A DNA stretch of 64,000 bases from Mesoplasma sp. JKS002658 (GTDB lineage: Bacteria; Bacillota_I; Bacilli_A; Mycoplasmatales; Mycoplasmataceae): positions 39,040 to 103,039 of the forward strand of contig NZ_JAKNSW010000003.1 of assembly GCF_023566355.1 (NCBI RefSeq). The letters are read 5' to 3'. Below, in pieces: positions 24,710-36,535 of this stretch. The notes under the pieces are model-generated. The model saw only the letters and a program-made list of their open reading frames with translations. It was not told the origin of the DNA and did no database searches. The stretch's first letter is position 1, and the number at the start of each line of letters is the position of its first letter. Both the position numbers and the translations under genes were made by a program.

Positions 24710-25750
24710 ATGGGTCAGAATAATAAACGTGATATTAATATCTTTGGGTTGAGTGCTAGTCAAGCACTTACTAACCAGATTTGTGAGCAACTAGGTATTG
24801 AACAAAAAAAAGTACAAACAATTCGGTTTGCTGATGGGGAAGTATTGGTGCAATCCTTAGAATCGGTTCGAGGAAAAGAAATCTATGTTGTCCAATCAAC
24901 CAATCAACCTGTTAATGAAAACTTGATGGAGTTATTAATTGCTTTAGATGCTTTTAAGCGTGCTAGTGCAGCAAAGATTAATGTGGTTATGCCTTACTTT
25001 GGGTATGCTCGTCAAGATCGTAAGGCTGGTTCTCGTCAACCCATCACCGCAAAACTGGTAGCTGATTTGCTAACTGTGGCTGGAGCTAACCGGGTAATTA
25101 CAGTTGACATTCACTCAGCACAAACAATGGGATTTTTTGATATTCCTTTTGATAACTTTGAAACTTCACAAACTTTGGCTGAACAAATTATTAATACGAT
25201 TATTAGTGATAAATTGGATTATCAAAATTGTTTATTAGTTTCTCCAGATCACGGAGGGTTAACCAGAGTTCATAAGGTTGATGAATATACTCATGGTTTA
25301 ACTGAAGGTGTAGCGGTAATTGCTAAGCGTCGTCCAGAACCAAACAAAGCAGAAGTGGAATTTGTTTTGGGAGATATTGAGGGAAAAACTTGCTTTATCA
25401 TTGATGATTTAATTGATACAGCAGGAACTATTGTTAATGCGGCTAACGCTTTAAAAGCTCATGGAGCCAAGGAGATTTATATTTTTGCTTGTCACGGTTT
25501 ATTCAATGGTCCAGCAATTGAACGTTTATCAACAGCAATTAAGGATGAGGTGATTAAAAAAGTGGTGGTAACTAACACGATTGAAATTCCTGAAACTAAA
25601 CACTTTGAAGGTTTAGAGATTGTGTCAGTAGCGAGTTTAATTGCTCCGATGATTCAAGCAAGTGTTAATGATGAATCGTTATCTCATGTTTATGATCAAG
25701 CTAAGGAAAAAATTCATCAAAAAGTAGAAAAGTACATTAAAGTTCACTAA
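24710..25750 (+). CDS. prs: Ribose-phosphate pyrophosphokinase
   Basis: 346 residues, slightly longer than usual at the C-terminus. It makes PRPP from ribose 5-phosphate and ATP. Motifs: [20 protein letters not shown] (ATP binding), VDIHSAQ, SPDHGG, and the PRPP loop [18 protein letters not shown] precedes the start. pth begins on its last base, so prs-pth-metG are translationally coupled. It feeds nucleotide salvage alongside purA-purB later in the window. Confidence 0.96.
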   Translation: MGQNNKRDINIFGLSASQALTNQICEQLGIEQKKVQTIRFADGEVLVQSLESVRGKEIYVVQSTNQPVNENLMELLIALDAFKRASAAKINVVMPYFGYARQDRKAGSRQPITAKLVADLLTVAGANRVITVDIHSAQTMGFFDIPFDNFETSQTLAEQIINTIISDKLDYQNCLLVSPDHGGLTRVHKVDEYTHGLTEGVAVIAKRRPEPNKAEVEFVLGDIEGKTCFIIDDLIDTAGTIVNAANALKAHGAKEIYIFACHGLFNGPAIERLSTAIKDEVIKKVVVTNTIEIPETKHFEGLEIVSVASLIAPMIQASVNDESLSHVYDQAKEKIHQKVEKYIKVH

Positions 25751-26340
25751 TGAAAGTTGTTGTTGGTTTAGGCAATCCTGGCTCAGAATATGCCAATACC
25801 CGTCATAATGCGGGTTTTCTTGCTGTTGATGTCCTTTTAGAAAAGTACGGATGAGAAAAAACTAAAAATGAATTTAATGGGGAAGTTTATTTCAGTCAAG
25901 TTAATGGTGAAAAGGTTTATTTCCTTAAACCCTTAACTTTTATGAATAATTCAGGACAAGCGATTCAAGCGTTGATGAATTATTACAAAGTTCCACTCAC
26001 TGATTTAATCGTTTTATATGATGAAAAAGACTTTCCTCTTGGTCGTGCTCAATTTAAAGAGCAAGGTTCAAGTGGGGGTCATAACGGGATTAAAAGTATT
26101 GTTCAATCTCTAAATAGTCAAGGTTTCAAACGTTTAAGAATTGGTATTGGTCAACCTCAAGCACACTATAGTTTGGTTGATTGGGTTCTTTCAAAGTTTA
26201 GCAAGGATGAACTTGCGACATTAAAATCAACAGTTAATCAAGTTGTGATGTTTTTAGAAGATTGAACTAAAGGCGAAGGCTTTGATAAAATCATGAGTAA
26301 GTATAATTACTTAGTTACTAAGGGAGAAAATAATGGATAA
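25750..26340 (+). CDS. pth: Peptidyl-tRNA hydrolase
   Basis: 196 residues. Starts on the last base of the prs stop (TAATG). Key motifs: [19 protein letters not shown] with the catalytic His, [22 protein letters not shown], and [11 protein letters not shown]. It recycles peptidyl-tRNAs released during translation. Reads through TGA Trp codons (KYGWEK, LEDWTK). Overlaps the metG start by eight bases. Confidence 0.95.
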
Positions 26341-27874
26341 AGCGAAGTATTTCTATGTCACTACCCCAATTTACTATCCAAGTGGAAACCTTCATCTTGG
26401 ACATGCTTACACCACAACTTTAGCAGATATTCTTAACAGGTATAAACAAAGTCAAGGTTATGAAACCTTCTTTTTAACTGGTAGTGATGAACACGGACAA
26501 AAAATTGAAAAAAAAGCCCTGGAGATGGGTTTAGCTCCTTTAGCTTATTTGGATGAAAAAGTTGAACTATTTAAAACTTTATGAACCAAGCTAGGAATTG
26601 GTTATTCTAAATTTATTCGTACCACTGATCACGAACATACCACAACAGTAAAAAAAATCTTTACCAAACTATTGGACAAAGGTTATATTTATCCTGGATT
26701 TTATGAAGGGTTGTATTGCGTTTCTTGTGAAGAGTTTCTAAATCCTGACCAAATTGATGAAAACGGGTTGTGCAAAGTGTCACACGACGCTCCTCAATTA
26801 GTAAAAGAAGAAACCTATTTTTTAAAGGTTTCTTCTTTTCAAGATTTTATTAGTGAATTATTAAGTGGAGAATTTATTCTCCCTGTTTATCGTCAAAACG
26901 AAATGTTAAAGAACTTTGTTGATCCTGGTCTTAAAGACCTTTCAATTACCCGAGTATCGTTTGCTTGAGGAATTCCGATTAGCGAAGATCCAAAGCACGT
27001 TGTCTATGTATGATTAGATGCTTTGACCAATTATTTAACTGCGTTGGGTTATCTCCAAGATGATGGTCAATTATTTGAAAAATTTTGAAGTAATCAAAGT
27101 GAAATTGTTCAACTGGTAGGTAAAGAAATCACGCGTTTTCACGCGATTTATTGACCAACAATTCTTAAAATGCTAGATTTAAGAATGCCTGATAAACTTT
27201 TAAGTCACGGGTGAATTGTTAATGATGGTGAGAAAATGTCAAAGTCATTGGGAAATGTTATTGATCCAATCGCTTATATTAACCAGTATGGTGCTGATGG
27301 ACTTCGCTTTTATTTAGCTTATGAATTACCAATTAACAAGGATGGTAACTTTAGTGAAAGTATGTTTATTGAATCTTTTAATGCGCATTTAGCCAATAAT
27401 GTTGGAAATTTGATTTCGCGAGTTAATAACATGATTAGTAAATATTTTGATGGTTATTTAGGTGATGATTTAACAATTACTTCACCTTTGATGAACCAAA
27501 AGATTAATCAAGTAATTGATGATTTTCAACAGTTAATGGATGAATATGATCTTAGTGGTGCGGTGCGTAAGGTGCTTGATTTTTCAAGTTTTTGTAATAA
27601 GTACATTGAAGAACAAATGCCCTGAGTGTTAGCAAAAGAAGAAAAACTCGACCAGTTAAAAGTGGTTTTAATGGATTTGCAAAAAGCAATGACTACGATT
27701 AGTTATTTATTAAAACCAGTTTTAGTTTTTAGTTATCCATTAATGGTTAATCAATGTGGAGTTAGTGAACCAGAAGTGCTTAGTTATGGAGAATTAAAGA
27801 CTTATCAGAACTTAAAGTTTAAGAAACTTGGTGAAAAAAAGGTTTTATTTGAACGAATTAAACCAGTTGTTTAG
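26333..27874 (+). CDS. metG: Methionyl-tRNA synthetase
   Basis: 513 residues. Class I signature [17 protein letters not shown] (HLGH), a connective insert with CVSCEEFL and a further Cys (GLCKVSH), and MSKSLGN for ATP binding. The C-terminal tRNA-binding appendix found in some homologs is absent. Split under the standard code by TGA Trp codons. Overlaps pth, forming prs-pth-metG. Confidence 0.96.
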
Positions 27875-27938
27875 GTTGAATTTATCCTGTTTTTTGATTT
27901 TAGAGTTTATAATCAAAATTAGTTAGAAGGAAGTTTTC

Positions 27939-28385
27939 ATGAATAAAAATCAAACAAGTGATGCGACAATCCAACAACGTTCGGCGATTTTTTTGCAGAT
28001 TGTTTATAGTTTTTGTGAACTGATTCTTGGTTTTCCCCTATTTGTGCTTGGTTGTGTTGCCCTAGCTCATCCTGGGATTTGAAATGATGTTCAAGCTGGT
28101 AATGCTCGCGACTTAAAGGTCCAAGGTAGTTATGCAGCAATGCTGGTTGTGGGAATTTTACTCTTAGTTTTATTTGCCTATTCAGTTTATGTGTTGGTAG
28201 TGATGCTAAAAGAACGTAAGAATCAAGACGGCGTAAGTTTAAAAACTGCTAATTTAGTTTTGGGTTCTTTGAATTTACTTGGTTATAGTTTGATTCGTGA
28301 ATCTCACGGGATTATTTCTAAGCGTCGTCAACATAAAATTGCTAAGAAGCAACAAAGAGAAACATCAACTTCTGTTCATAATTAG
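27939..28385 (+). CDS. Small membrane protein of unknown function
   Basis: 148 residues, ATG at 27939 after AGAAGGAAG. Two to three membrane segments: FLQIVYSFCELILGFPLFVL at about 18-42, and MLVVGILLLVLFAYSVYVLV at about 68-92, with a weaker hydrophobic stretch after. The C-terminus is basic and polar (KRRQHKIAKKQQRE). One TGA Trp. A terminator follows. No family recognised. Confidence 0.65.
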
Positions 28386-28406
28386 AAGAAGCGAAATGTA
28401 ATTGTA

Positions 28407-28445
28407 AAAAACCAGTTGAGCACACAGCTATAATACTGGTTTTTA
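28407..28445 (+). terminator. Terminator after the 148-residue membrane protein gene
   Basis: AAAAACCAGT paired with ACTGGTTTTTA around a 19-base loop, T-rich afterwards. Confidence 0.65.
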
Positions 28446-28480
28446 TTTTTTATCGTTCTCAAAATGAGAATGATAAAAAA
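28446..28480. promoter_or_regulatory. Long inverted repeat upstream of lipoprotein gene, possible operator
   Basis: Arms TTTTTTATCGTTCTC and GAGAATGATAAAAAA around AAAAT; 14 of 15 positions are complementary and the fifteenth is G-T. It is not followed by a T-run on the plus strand, so it is not an obvious terminator. A TAGAAT -10 lies just downstream (about 28489), placing it near the -35 position. The TGAGAATGATAA half recalls Fur-family boxes, but that is only a resemblance. Confidence 0.5.
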
Positions 28481-28549
28481 TAAAGTGTTAGAATAAAAAG
28501 CATGAAAAACTTAAATATTTAGAATTATTAAAAAAGAAACGATGAATTA

Positions 28550-30100
28550 ATGAAGAAATTATTAACGATTTTAGGTGTAATTAGTTTAACTAGTATTAGT
28601 GCGGTTAGTGTTGTTGCTTGCTCTTCTAAAAGTAGTTCAAATCAACCTGATGATGGGGATGAGAATCAAGAATTAATTACTTCTTTGATTAATCAACTAA
28701 CCACAACTGGAAAAACAATTGGTAACCAAGCAACTCAAATTAGTACCTTAACCACAACTAATGCGAATTTGAAAACCCAATTACAAGGATTGGTTGATAC
28801 AACCACTGCCAACCAAACCCAAATTAATACTTTAAGCACAACGATGAGTACGAATCAAACTCAACTTAATACCTTAATTGCCACCAACACGGATTTAAAC
28901 AATCAATTAGTAGATTTAATTAACAGCAACGTTACTAACCAAGACAACATTGACACCTTGCTTGCCACTTTAATTGCCAACCAACTGCAATTAAGAACTT
29001 TATTTGTCACTCAAGGATCATTATCGACAAAAATTAGTACGTTAACCCAACAGTTAAGCACAGCAAATACTAGTTTAATTTCAGTTCGTGCTGGAACCAG
29101 TTGAAAGATTAGCACCACTGATACAACTAATAAATCTTTAATCAGAAACTTCAAGAATGCCGCCACTGGTCAATGAAATGTGGAAAAATGAATGTTAAAA
29201 ACAGGTACTTCTTATGGGCTTGATCGTTATATTAACGGAATTGAATTCGATCCTTTTGGAACGTGAACTGCGAATACGACTACCACTTTAAATTACTTTG
29301 CTCAATTAGGGTTTAAAGCATCATTGGTAAACGGATCGACCCAATGACAAACCACAGCGACCACGACTGGCAACCCTTCTTTTAAGACCCTTGCTTTAAG
29401 CAGTGACGAGCAAGCGACTGCTTTACAAAACCAACTGAGTGTAGCTAAAGAAACAATTAACAGTAATACTGGCACAATCAGTAGTTTAACTACCACAAAT
29501 CAAAACTTGAATGCTACAATCACTTCTTTAACCACGATTAATAAGAATCAAGGTGATTTAATTAATGCTTTGAATCAAGATATTATTACCCAAACTGATC
29601 AAATCAATAGTTTAACTACTACTAACAATAACCTTACCACTAGTATCACTTCGCTAAAGGATGGGAACGCTAGTCAAAGCGATATAACTACCACGCTTAA
29701 TGACACCATCACGAGCCAAAACACGCAAATCGGAACCACAAGTTCTAGTAATAATGTTTTGCAAATCCAAGTTAATGATTTGACTAATCAATTAGCCACT
29801 GCTAATACTGAACTAACCCAGGCTACCAATAGTAATGGGTGAGTGATTGATACTACTGATACCACCAATAGGACCATTACCAGAACTTATAAAAACCCGA
29901 ACACTGGTAACTGACAAACTGAAAAAGTAATTGTTGCTACGGGAGGAACCACGCTTAACCGCACTATTGATGGTACTAGTTATCCTTATCAAAATGCAAT
30001 GAACGCCAATGAAGGAACTGCGCAAACCTTTTTTAAATCATTAGGATTTAACCTTGTGCAGGTCAATAGCCAGTGGGTCTTTAGTATTCTTGAAGCCTAA
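28550..30100 (+). CDS. Coiled-coil surface lipoprotein with internal duplication
   Basis: 516 residues. Signal peptide MKKLLTILGVISLTSISAVS then lipobox VVAC, so it is probably lipid-anchored and exposed on the cell surface. The mature protein is rich in Thr, Asn, Gln and Ser in heptad-like repeats (units such as TTTNxNLxxQ and TQINTLSTT), which would form long coiled coils. It contains two copies of a coiled coil followed by a compact domain: SWKISTTDTTN near residue 185 and GWVIDTTDTTN near 433. It could be an adhesin or a spacer-like surface protein. Surface lipoproteins vary strongly between mollicute strains. Confidence 0.8.
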
Positions 30101-30259
30101 CTTTTCTGCTAAATTTTCCAGTTAATTTGTCATGGTTTTCTTACCAGTAATGATAAAATCAACTTAGTTTTAATGGTCAAAGAATTAAAGCTTTTACAAG
30201 TTATATGTCAAAGATATAACTCTTCGATTAATCTGATTAAAAGAAAAGGAAATATCAAA

Positions 30260-32155
30260 ATGAATGACCAAAATTATGAAGTCATTGTCGTTGGTGCTGG
30301 ACATGCTGGAGTAGAAGCTGCTCTTTCGAGTGCTAAGATTGGCAAGAAGACTGCCTTGATTAATTTATATGATGACAAAATTGCCACAATGCCGTGTAAC
30401 CCAAGTATCGGAGGTCCTGCCAAGGGGATTGTCGTGCGTGAAATTGATGCGCTGGGAGGAGAAATGGGCAAGGCAGCTGATGCCACTGCTTTACAAACTA
30501 AACTTTTGAACTCTTCTCGTGGACCAGGAGTTTGAGCCTTGAGGGTGCAATCTGATAAGATAGCGTATTCAAAATATATGGAAAATGTTGTAAAAAACAC
30601 CCCTAATTTAACCTTAGTAATTGGTGCTGTTCTTGATTTAATTATTGATGAACAAAACCATATTCAAGGTGTGATTTTACAAGATGGACGAAAAATAACT
30701 GCCCAAGCGGTGGTTTTGACAACTGGGACTTACTTGAAAGCAGATGTTTTAATGGGTCATAGTCGGACAAGTTCAGGACCAAATGGAGAAATGACCACCA
30801 CGGGGTTATCAAAAACCTTAGCTGATTATGGTTTTATGCTATCGCGTTTTAAAACCGGAACCCCTCCCCGAGTCTTTCAAGATTCTGTGGATTTAAGTCA
30901 AGCAAGTTTAGAACCAGGTACTGATGCAAAGCTTTCGTTTTCTAGTCAAACCAAAACCTTCACTTCTTTAGAAAAACAAGCAATGTGTTACTTAATTCAC
31001 TCTACACCCCAAACTAAAGCGATTGTTGAAGCAAATTTAGCGGCCTCAGCGATGTATTCTGGTAAAGAAGTAGGCACAGGGCCTCGATATTGTCCAAGTT
31101 TTGAAGATAAAATTGTCCGCTTTGCTTCTAAAGAGACCCACCAAATTTTTATTGAACCAGAATCACTAAGTTTGAACACTTTTTATGTACAAGGCTTTTC
31201 AACATCAATGCCAATTGAAGTTCAAGACCAAATGTTAAGAAGTCTACCAGGATTTGCCAACGTACGGGTACAAAAATGAGCTTATGCAATTGAATATGAT
31301 TGCCTTGATCCTCAACAATTAAAGCCAAGTTTAGAAACCAAGTTAATTCATGGTTTGTTTACTGCAGGACAAATTAATGGCACAAGTGGATATGAAGAGG
31401 CTGCAGGACAAGGATTAATTGCAGGAATTAATGCTACAAGATTAATTGATGATCAACCACCTTTAATTCTTGGCCGTGATCAAGCTTATATCGGGGTCAT
31501 GATTGATGATTTGATTACCAAAGGAGTCTGAGAGCCCTACCGTTTATTAACTAGTCGAGCTGAACACCGTTTGTTATTAAGAAATGATAATGCTGAAGCT
31601 CGATTGAGAAAAATTGGTTATGAAATGAAGCTGGTTTCTCAAACTGACTATGAAGAATTTTTAGAACAACAAGCAAAAGTTGAACAAATTGTTAGTGAAT
31701 TAAAAACGACACGATTTTCGCCAAAAAGTGAATTGGCAATGCGGTTAATTGCAACTAGTCAAGCAGTGATTAATCAAGGTTTGAGTGCCTATGAGATTTT
31801 AAAACAACCAAAAGTTGATTTAAAAGAATTTGAACCTTATTTCCCTAGTTTAACAACTATTTCTGATACCCTTGCCCAATCAATTGTGATTAACTGTCGG
31901 TTTGAAGGTTATGTTGAAAACGAAAAAAAACAAGCTGCTCGCTTTGCTAAACTAGAGCGAAAACTAATTCCTACGGATTTAAACTATGAATTAGTTGCCA
32001 ACCTTGCTACTGAAGCGAGACAAAAACTAATGAAGGTCAGACCGTTTTCAATCGGTCAAGCTTCTCGAATTACAGGAGTTAATCCTGCTGATATTCAGAT
32101 GTTGTTATTTTATTTAAAGAATAACTATGCTCTTGATCAAAAAACCTATAATTAA
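30260..32155 (+). CDS. mnmG: tRNA uridine 5-carboxymethylaminomethyl modification enzyme MnmG
   Basis: 631 residues. Start taken at 30260 because the FAD-binding [17 protein letters not shown] begins just after it and AAAAGGAAA precedes it; a frame extension to 30173 lacks family similarity. Other motifs: [25 protein letters not shown], and [19 protein letters not shown]. Works with MnmE on wobble uridines. Contains TGA Trp codons. Confidence 0.96.
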
Positions 32156-32266
32156 TCGAAATTGTTGAAAAAAATCATGCAGAAGAGCCAGAAGAAAAGA
32201 CAATAAATGAATTGCGGAAAGAGCTTTGCTAATTTATAATTAAAAAACGAAAAGGTATTGATCAAT

Positions 32267-32389
32267 ATGCGAAGAGAAGTGACAAAGGCTGATTTTGCGA
32301 AGATGAAGGCGAATATCAAGAAGAATCGTGATTTTATAATGTCTGATGAAAAAGTTGTTCGTACTTTAGAAATCTTGTCTAAAGAATAA
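32267..32389 (+). CDS. Hypothetical 40-residue basic protein
   Basis: Begins MRREVTKADFAKMKANIKKN and ends TLEILSKE, 40 residues, charged and probably helical. AAAAGG lies upstream and a strong terminator directly downstream, which supports a real transcript end. It is too short for most gene finders. Nothing recognisable in sequence; it could be a small regulatory or antitoxin-like protein, but that is a guess. Confidence 0.45.
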   Translation: MRREVTKADFAKMKANIKKNRDFIMSDEKVVRTLEILSKE

Positions 32390-32398
32390 AAATGTCTT

Positions 32399-32424
32399 AA
32401 ACAACCTTTAAAGGTTGTTTTTTT
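32399..32424 (+). terminator. Terminator after small ORF
   Basis: AAACAACCTTT paired with AAAGGTTGTTT followed by T residues. Confidence 0.88.
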
Positions 32425-32496
32425 GTTTCTTAAAAAATAATCCTGTGTTTTCCCCACTTTGTTATAAAATCTAAGTATATTTTTAGGAGCAATTCA

Positions 32497-34161
32497 ATGG
32501 AGAGAAAAGCAGGCCAGACAAGAACAAAATCCTTTGAATTTATGACGCTATTTATGATGGTACTAGGAACAGTGGTTGGATCTGGTATTTACATGAAAAA
32601 TAGTGAACTATTACAACAAGCTAAAAATCCAATTATTGGGATTATTCTATGGTTGATCGTGGGAATTGTTTGTGTGTTAAGTGTCATCGTTTTTATGGAA
32701 ATTTCTTCTTCGACCCGTCATTTTGGTAACGGGACAATGGGAAACTGAACTAAGTTATTCATTAGCCGAAAGGTTGCTTCTTTTTTTAGTTTAACTTACG
32801 TCTTTATGTATATGCCCAGTTGTTATGCGTTTTTTACAGGTTCATTTGTCACCTTTTTATTACAGGCGATTGGTAAAGAGATTACACCTTCAATTCAATT
32901 AACGATTTATTTAGTCGCGGGAATTGTTATTTTGTTAGGGTTTACAACAATTAATGTTTTAAAACCGATTATTGGGGAGAAACTTCAGTTCTTTGGGACG
33001 ATTTTCAAGTTCATTCCTTTAATTGTTGCTTTAATCGCTGGTTTTTGTTTAATTGATAAAAATTCAGCGATGTTCAATGGGGGTTATGCAGGAAATGATT
33101 GAAGTACTCACCAATGAGATCCTTCCTTATTTTTACGCGGATTTGGGGCAATTCTCTTTTCTTTTGATGGTTATGTTTATATTTGTAATGCTCAAAAAGG
33201 GGTAACTCATAAAGAACAAGTTCCTAAAGCGTTATTCTTTGGGATGGTTTTTGTCACTGCTTTTTATCTCTTGATTGCAATTTCTTTATTTTTAGGTTCA
33301 CCTGATGGTTCAATTGTTTCTTTGTTTGAAAAGATGTTTGCTGGCGGGAAAAGCGGTGAGGAAGTTTCTTTAAGTGTGCGTAATGCTTCACGAATTACTT
33401 CTAACATTTTGCTAATGATTATTTGTCTTTTAAATGTTAATGTTTTTACAATCATTGGTGCTACTTCAATTGAATCAGATGCTGATGCGAAACTTTTATT
33501 TATTGGCAAAGATAAAACTAGTGTTAGTCATGCAAAAACCGCCTTCTTCCAAGTTGGGGTTTCGATTGTAGTTTATGTTGTTTTTATTTTAATTGGTTTT
33601 TTAATAACCAGTCACGGATGAAACGGAATTCATACTGATTTAAACTGAGTTAATGACAATATATTCAAAGGTGTTCCTTCAGAAAGTCAAGCATTAATTT
33701 ATTTTTTCAATAAACCTTCTGAATATATTGGCATTATTGCTTCTGCAGACACCGCGATTGCCTTTATCATGATTGATGTTCTCATCTTTGCAGCAGTTAT
33801 TAATCGCAAAACTAATAAGGTCAAGGTTGAAAAATATAATGGAGTTATTAGTTGTGGGATTATTTCAGGAATTTTTATGTTCTTGTTTTCAATTCTAGGA
33901 ATTTATGCCTTTATTGATCCTGACCCTAATCATAAAACTCCTTGAGTTCAAACCAGTGGTATTTGGTTTACCGTCTCGATGATAGTTTCTTTATTAATTG
34001 TTTTAATTGTTTTTTTAATTCAAGAACACCTCTTTAAGAAGTATCCGTTTAAAAATGGGTTTGACGGAGAATTATCTGCTGAACATAAAAAAATTCCTAG
34101 TTGGGATCAGGTCTTCTTTCCTAGCAAAAATTCTGGGAAAGAAAAGCGTAAACACCGATAA
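32497..34161 (+). CDS. APC family amino acid permease, copy 1
   Basis: 554 residues, about 12 membrane segments. The first helix has GTVVGSGIYMKN, the GxGI substrate-binding break of the amino acid-polyamine-organocation fold. Further family-like features are FSFDGYVYICNAQ and KALFFGMVFVTAFY. Ends with a basic hydrophilic tail. Paralog of the next gene: NRKTNKVKVEKY and SLFLGSPDGSI recur there. Substrate cannot be inferred; mollicutes import most amino acids. Confidence 0.85.
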
Positions 34162-34236
34162 TTGATTTTAAAAAAAGAGGGAAAAAAATCAAGGATTTGT
34201 TATATTCTTTTTATATTAAGAGAGAAAGGGTTAAAA

Positions 34237-35856
34237 ATGATAAAAAAGCATCGAATTAGTGAGCAAACCTTTGAATTTCTTACCCTTTTTACAATGGTGG
34301 TAGGAACTGTCATTGGCGCTGGAATTTATATTAAAAATACTGAAATTATTAAAGCAACCCAAAACCCGATTATTAGTATTATGCTTTGAGCAATTGTGGG
34401 TCTGGTTTGTTTTTTGAGTGTCTTAGTGTTTATAGAAATATCATCATCAACTAAACACTTTGGTAACGGAACAATGGGAAACTGAACTAAGTTATTTATC
34501 AATCGCAAAACTGCTTCATTTTTTGCTTTGCTTTATTTAGTTATTTATACACCTGCCTTTTATGCTTTATTTACCGGGACGTTTATTTTCTTTTTGTTTC
34601 AGCTTATTGGTATTCAGTTAAGTGCGGGTCTTCAATTAATTCTTTACTTAAGTCTGGGAATTTTTATGATGGTTTTCTTCGCCTTATTTAATGCTTTTAA
34701 ACCAAAGTGATCAAAGTGATTGCAAGTGGGGGGAAATATCTTTAAATTTATTCCTTTATTTATTGCCCTGGTCGCTGGATTTGTTTTGAGTGGAAAAAAT
34801 GGTGCGATGTTTAACCAAGGGTTTTATCAAGGTGAACATTTAGGTGATTGATCACAGCACAACTGGAAAGCAACTAGTTTTTTCCGGGGATTTGGGGGAA
34901 TTATGCTTTCTTTTGACGGGTTTTATTTTATTGCTAACTCTCAAAAAACTGCTACTCATAAACAAGTAGTACCAAAAGCTTTAATGGCGGGAATGATTTT
35001 CGCAGCTTCATTTTATGTCTTAATGGCCATTTCTTTATTCCTAGGCTCACCTGATGGTTCAATCGCCTTCTTGTTTAAAAGAATGTTAGGAAATAGTTCT
35101 ATCGCTGCAAAAATCATTCCTAACTTAATGATGATGCTAATTTGCTTTTTAAACCTTAACATCTTTAGCATGATTGGAATTCTTAACTTAGAGTCTGATG
35201 TAGAAGCAAAATTATTGTTTGTGGGTGAACGTCGGGGAAAGATAAGTAAATTTAAATGTGCGGTGATTGGAATAACAGGAGCAAGTTTTTTCTATATCCT
35301 TTGTTTAACGATGGGAATTTTTATTCATCGTGGCGATTGACACGGGTGGACTACAATGAATAATTCTTTAAGTGAACGACCAATTGAATTTATTGGTATT
35401 ATGGGGTCAGTGGGTTCAATTCTTTCGTTTTTCATTGTTGATGTTCTCATCTTTGCTGCTTTAATTAACCGCAAAACTAATAAGGTCAAGGTTGATAAAT
35501 ATCCTGGAGTACCGATTTTAAGTATTATTTCAGGAATCTTTGTAACTATTTTTATTTTGGCAGGACTTTACACTTTTATTGATAGTGACCCTACTCATAA
35601 AACCCGTTTTGTTGATACTAGTGGAATGTACTTTTTAATTCTTTTTGTTAGTCTAATCCTTTCAACTGTAATTGCGTGGTTAATTCAAGAACAATTCTTT
35701 AAGATTCATCCCTTTCCTGGTGGATTTGATGGGTATTTGGATGACGAAGATTTTTCTCCCTTTATGTTTAAATTTAAACCTTGAAAGAATTATTATCGTC
35801 GTGATCCAAAATCAAAATCATCACCTAAAAAAACTAAAAATGATAAAATGAAGTAA
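34237..35856 (+). CDS. APC family amino acid permease, copy 2
   Basis: 539 residues, about 12 membrane segments, with GTVIGAGIYIKN in helix 1 and SFDGFYFIANSQK in helix 6, parallel to copy 1. Starts 76 bases after copy 1 with its own AGAGAAAGGG. Same C-terminal layout (IQEQFFKIHPFPGGFDGYL). The pair is a tandem duplication with enough divergence to suggest different substrates. pgsA follows 20 bases later. Confidence 0.85.
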
Positions 35857-35875
35857 TGTAAGGAGAACTATTTAA

Positions 35876-36535
35876 ATGAATTGACCTAATCGCTTAACTT
35901 TGTTACGTCTGATTTTAGTTCCAGTAGTCATTGCTTTAGTTTTAGTTTCTTATTATGCAGAAATTAATCAGTTAGCTTCGCCAACTTGAAAATGAGCAAT
36001 TAACAATGGTGATTTTCACTTACCTGTAATGATGCTAACTGGTGGTTTGGTATTTATTGTAGCTTCTTTTACTGACTTTTTGGATGGTTATATTGCAAGG
36101 AAATACAATCAAGTGACAACTTTTGGGAAGTTCTTCGATCCGATTGCTGATAAATTACTAGTTAACTCTGTGCTTATCTTGTTTGCAGTTACTAAAATGT
36201 TACCAGTGTGAATTACAGTGATTCTAATTTTACGAGATATCTTTGTAGACTTTATTCGGATGAATTTAGCAAGTAAGGGAGTCACTCTGGGGGCAGGAAT
36301 TTATGGCAAGCTAAAAACAGTCTTTCAAATGGTTGGGTTAGCTTTATTGTTCTTTATTAATTACTTGTATTTCCATAACGGTTCATCAGCTAATCAAGTT
36401 TTAGGTGATGAATATAGTTATTTAAATCAACTTGTATTAATCCCGATTTATTTGGCCACTATCTTTAGTTTGTATAGTGGTGGATTGTACTTTAAAAACG
36501 GATATAAGGATTTATTCAAACATGAAGGCAAGTAA
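35876..36535 (+). CDS. pgsA: CDP-diacylglycerol-glycerol-3-phosphate 3-phosphatidyltransferase
   Basis: 219 residues, several membrane helices. The CDP-alcohol phosphotransferase motif [20 protein letters not shown] then FDPIADKL gives D-G-x2-A-R-x8-G-x3-D-x3-D. It makes phosphatidylglycerophosphate, the first step to phosphatidylglycerol and cardiolipin. AAGGAGAA precedes the start. Overlaps rsmG by 14 bases. Confidence 0.93.
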
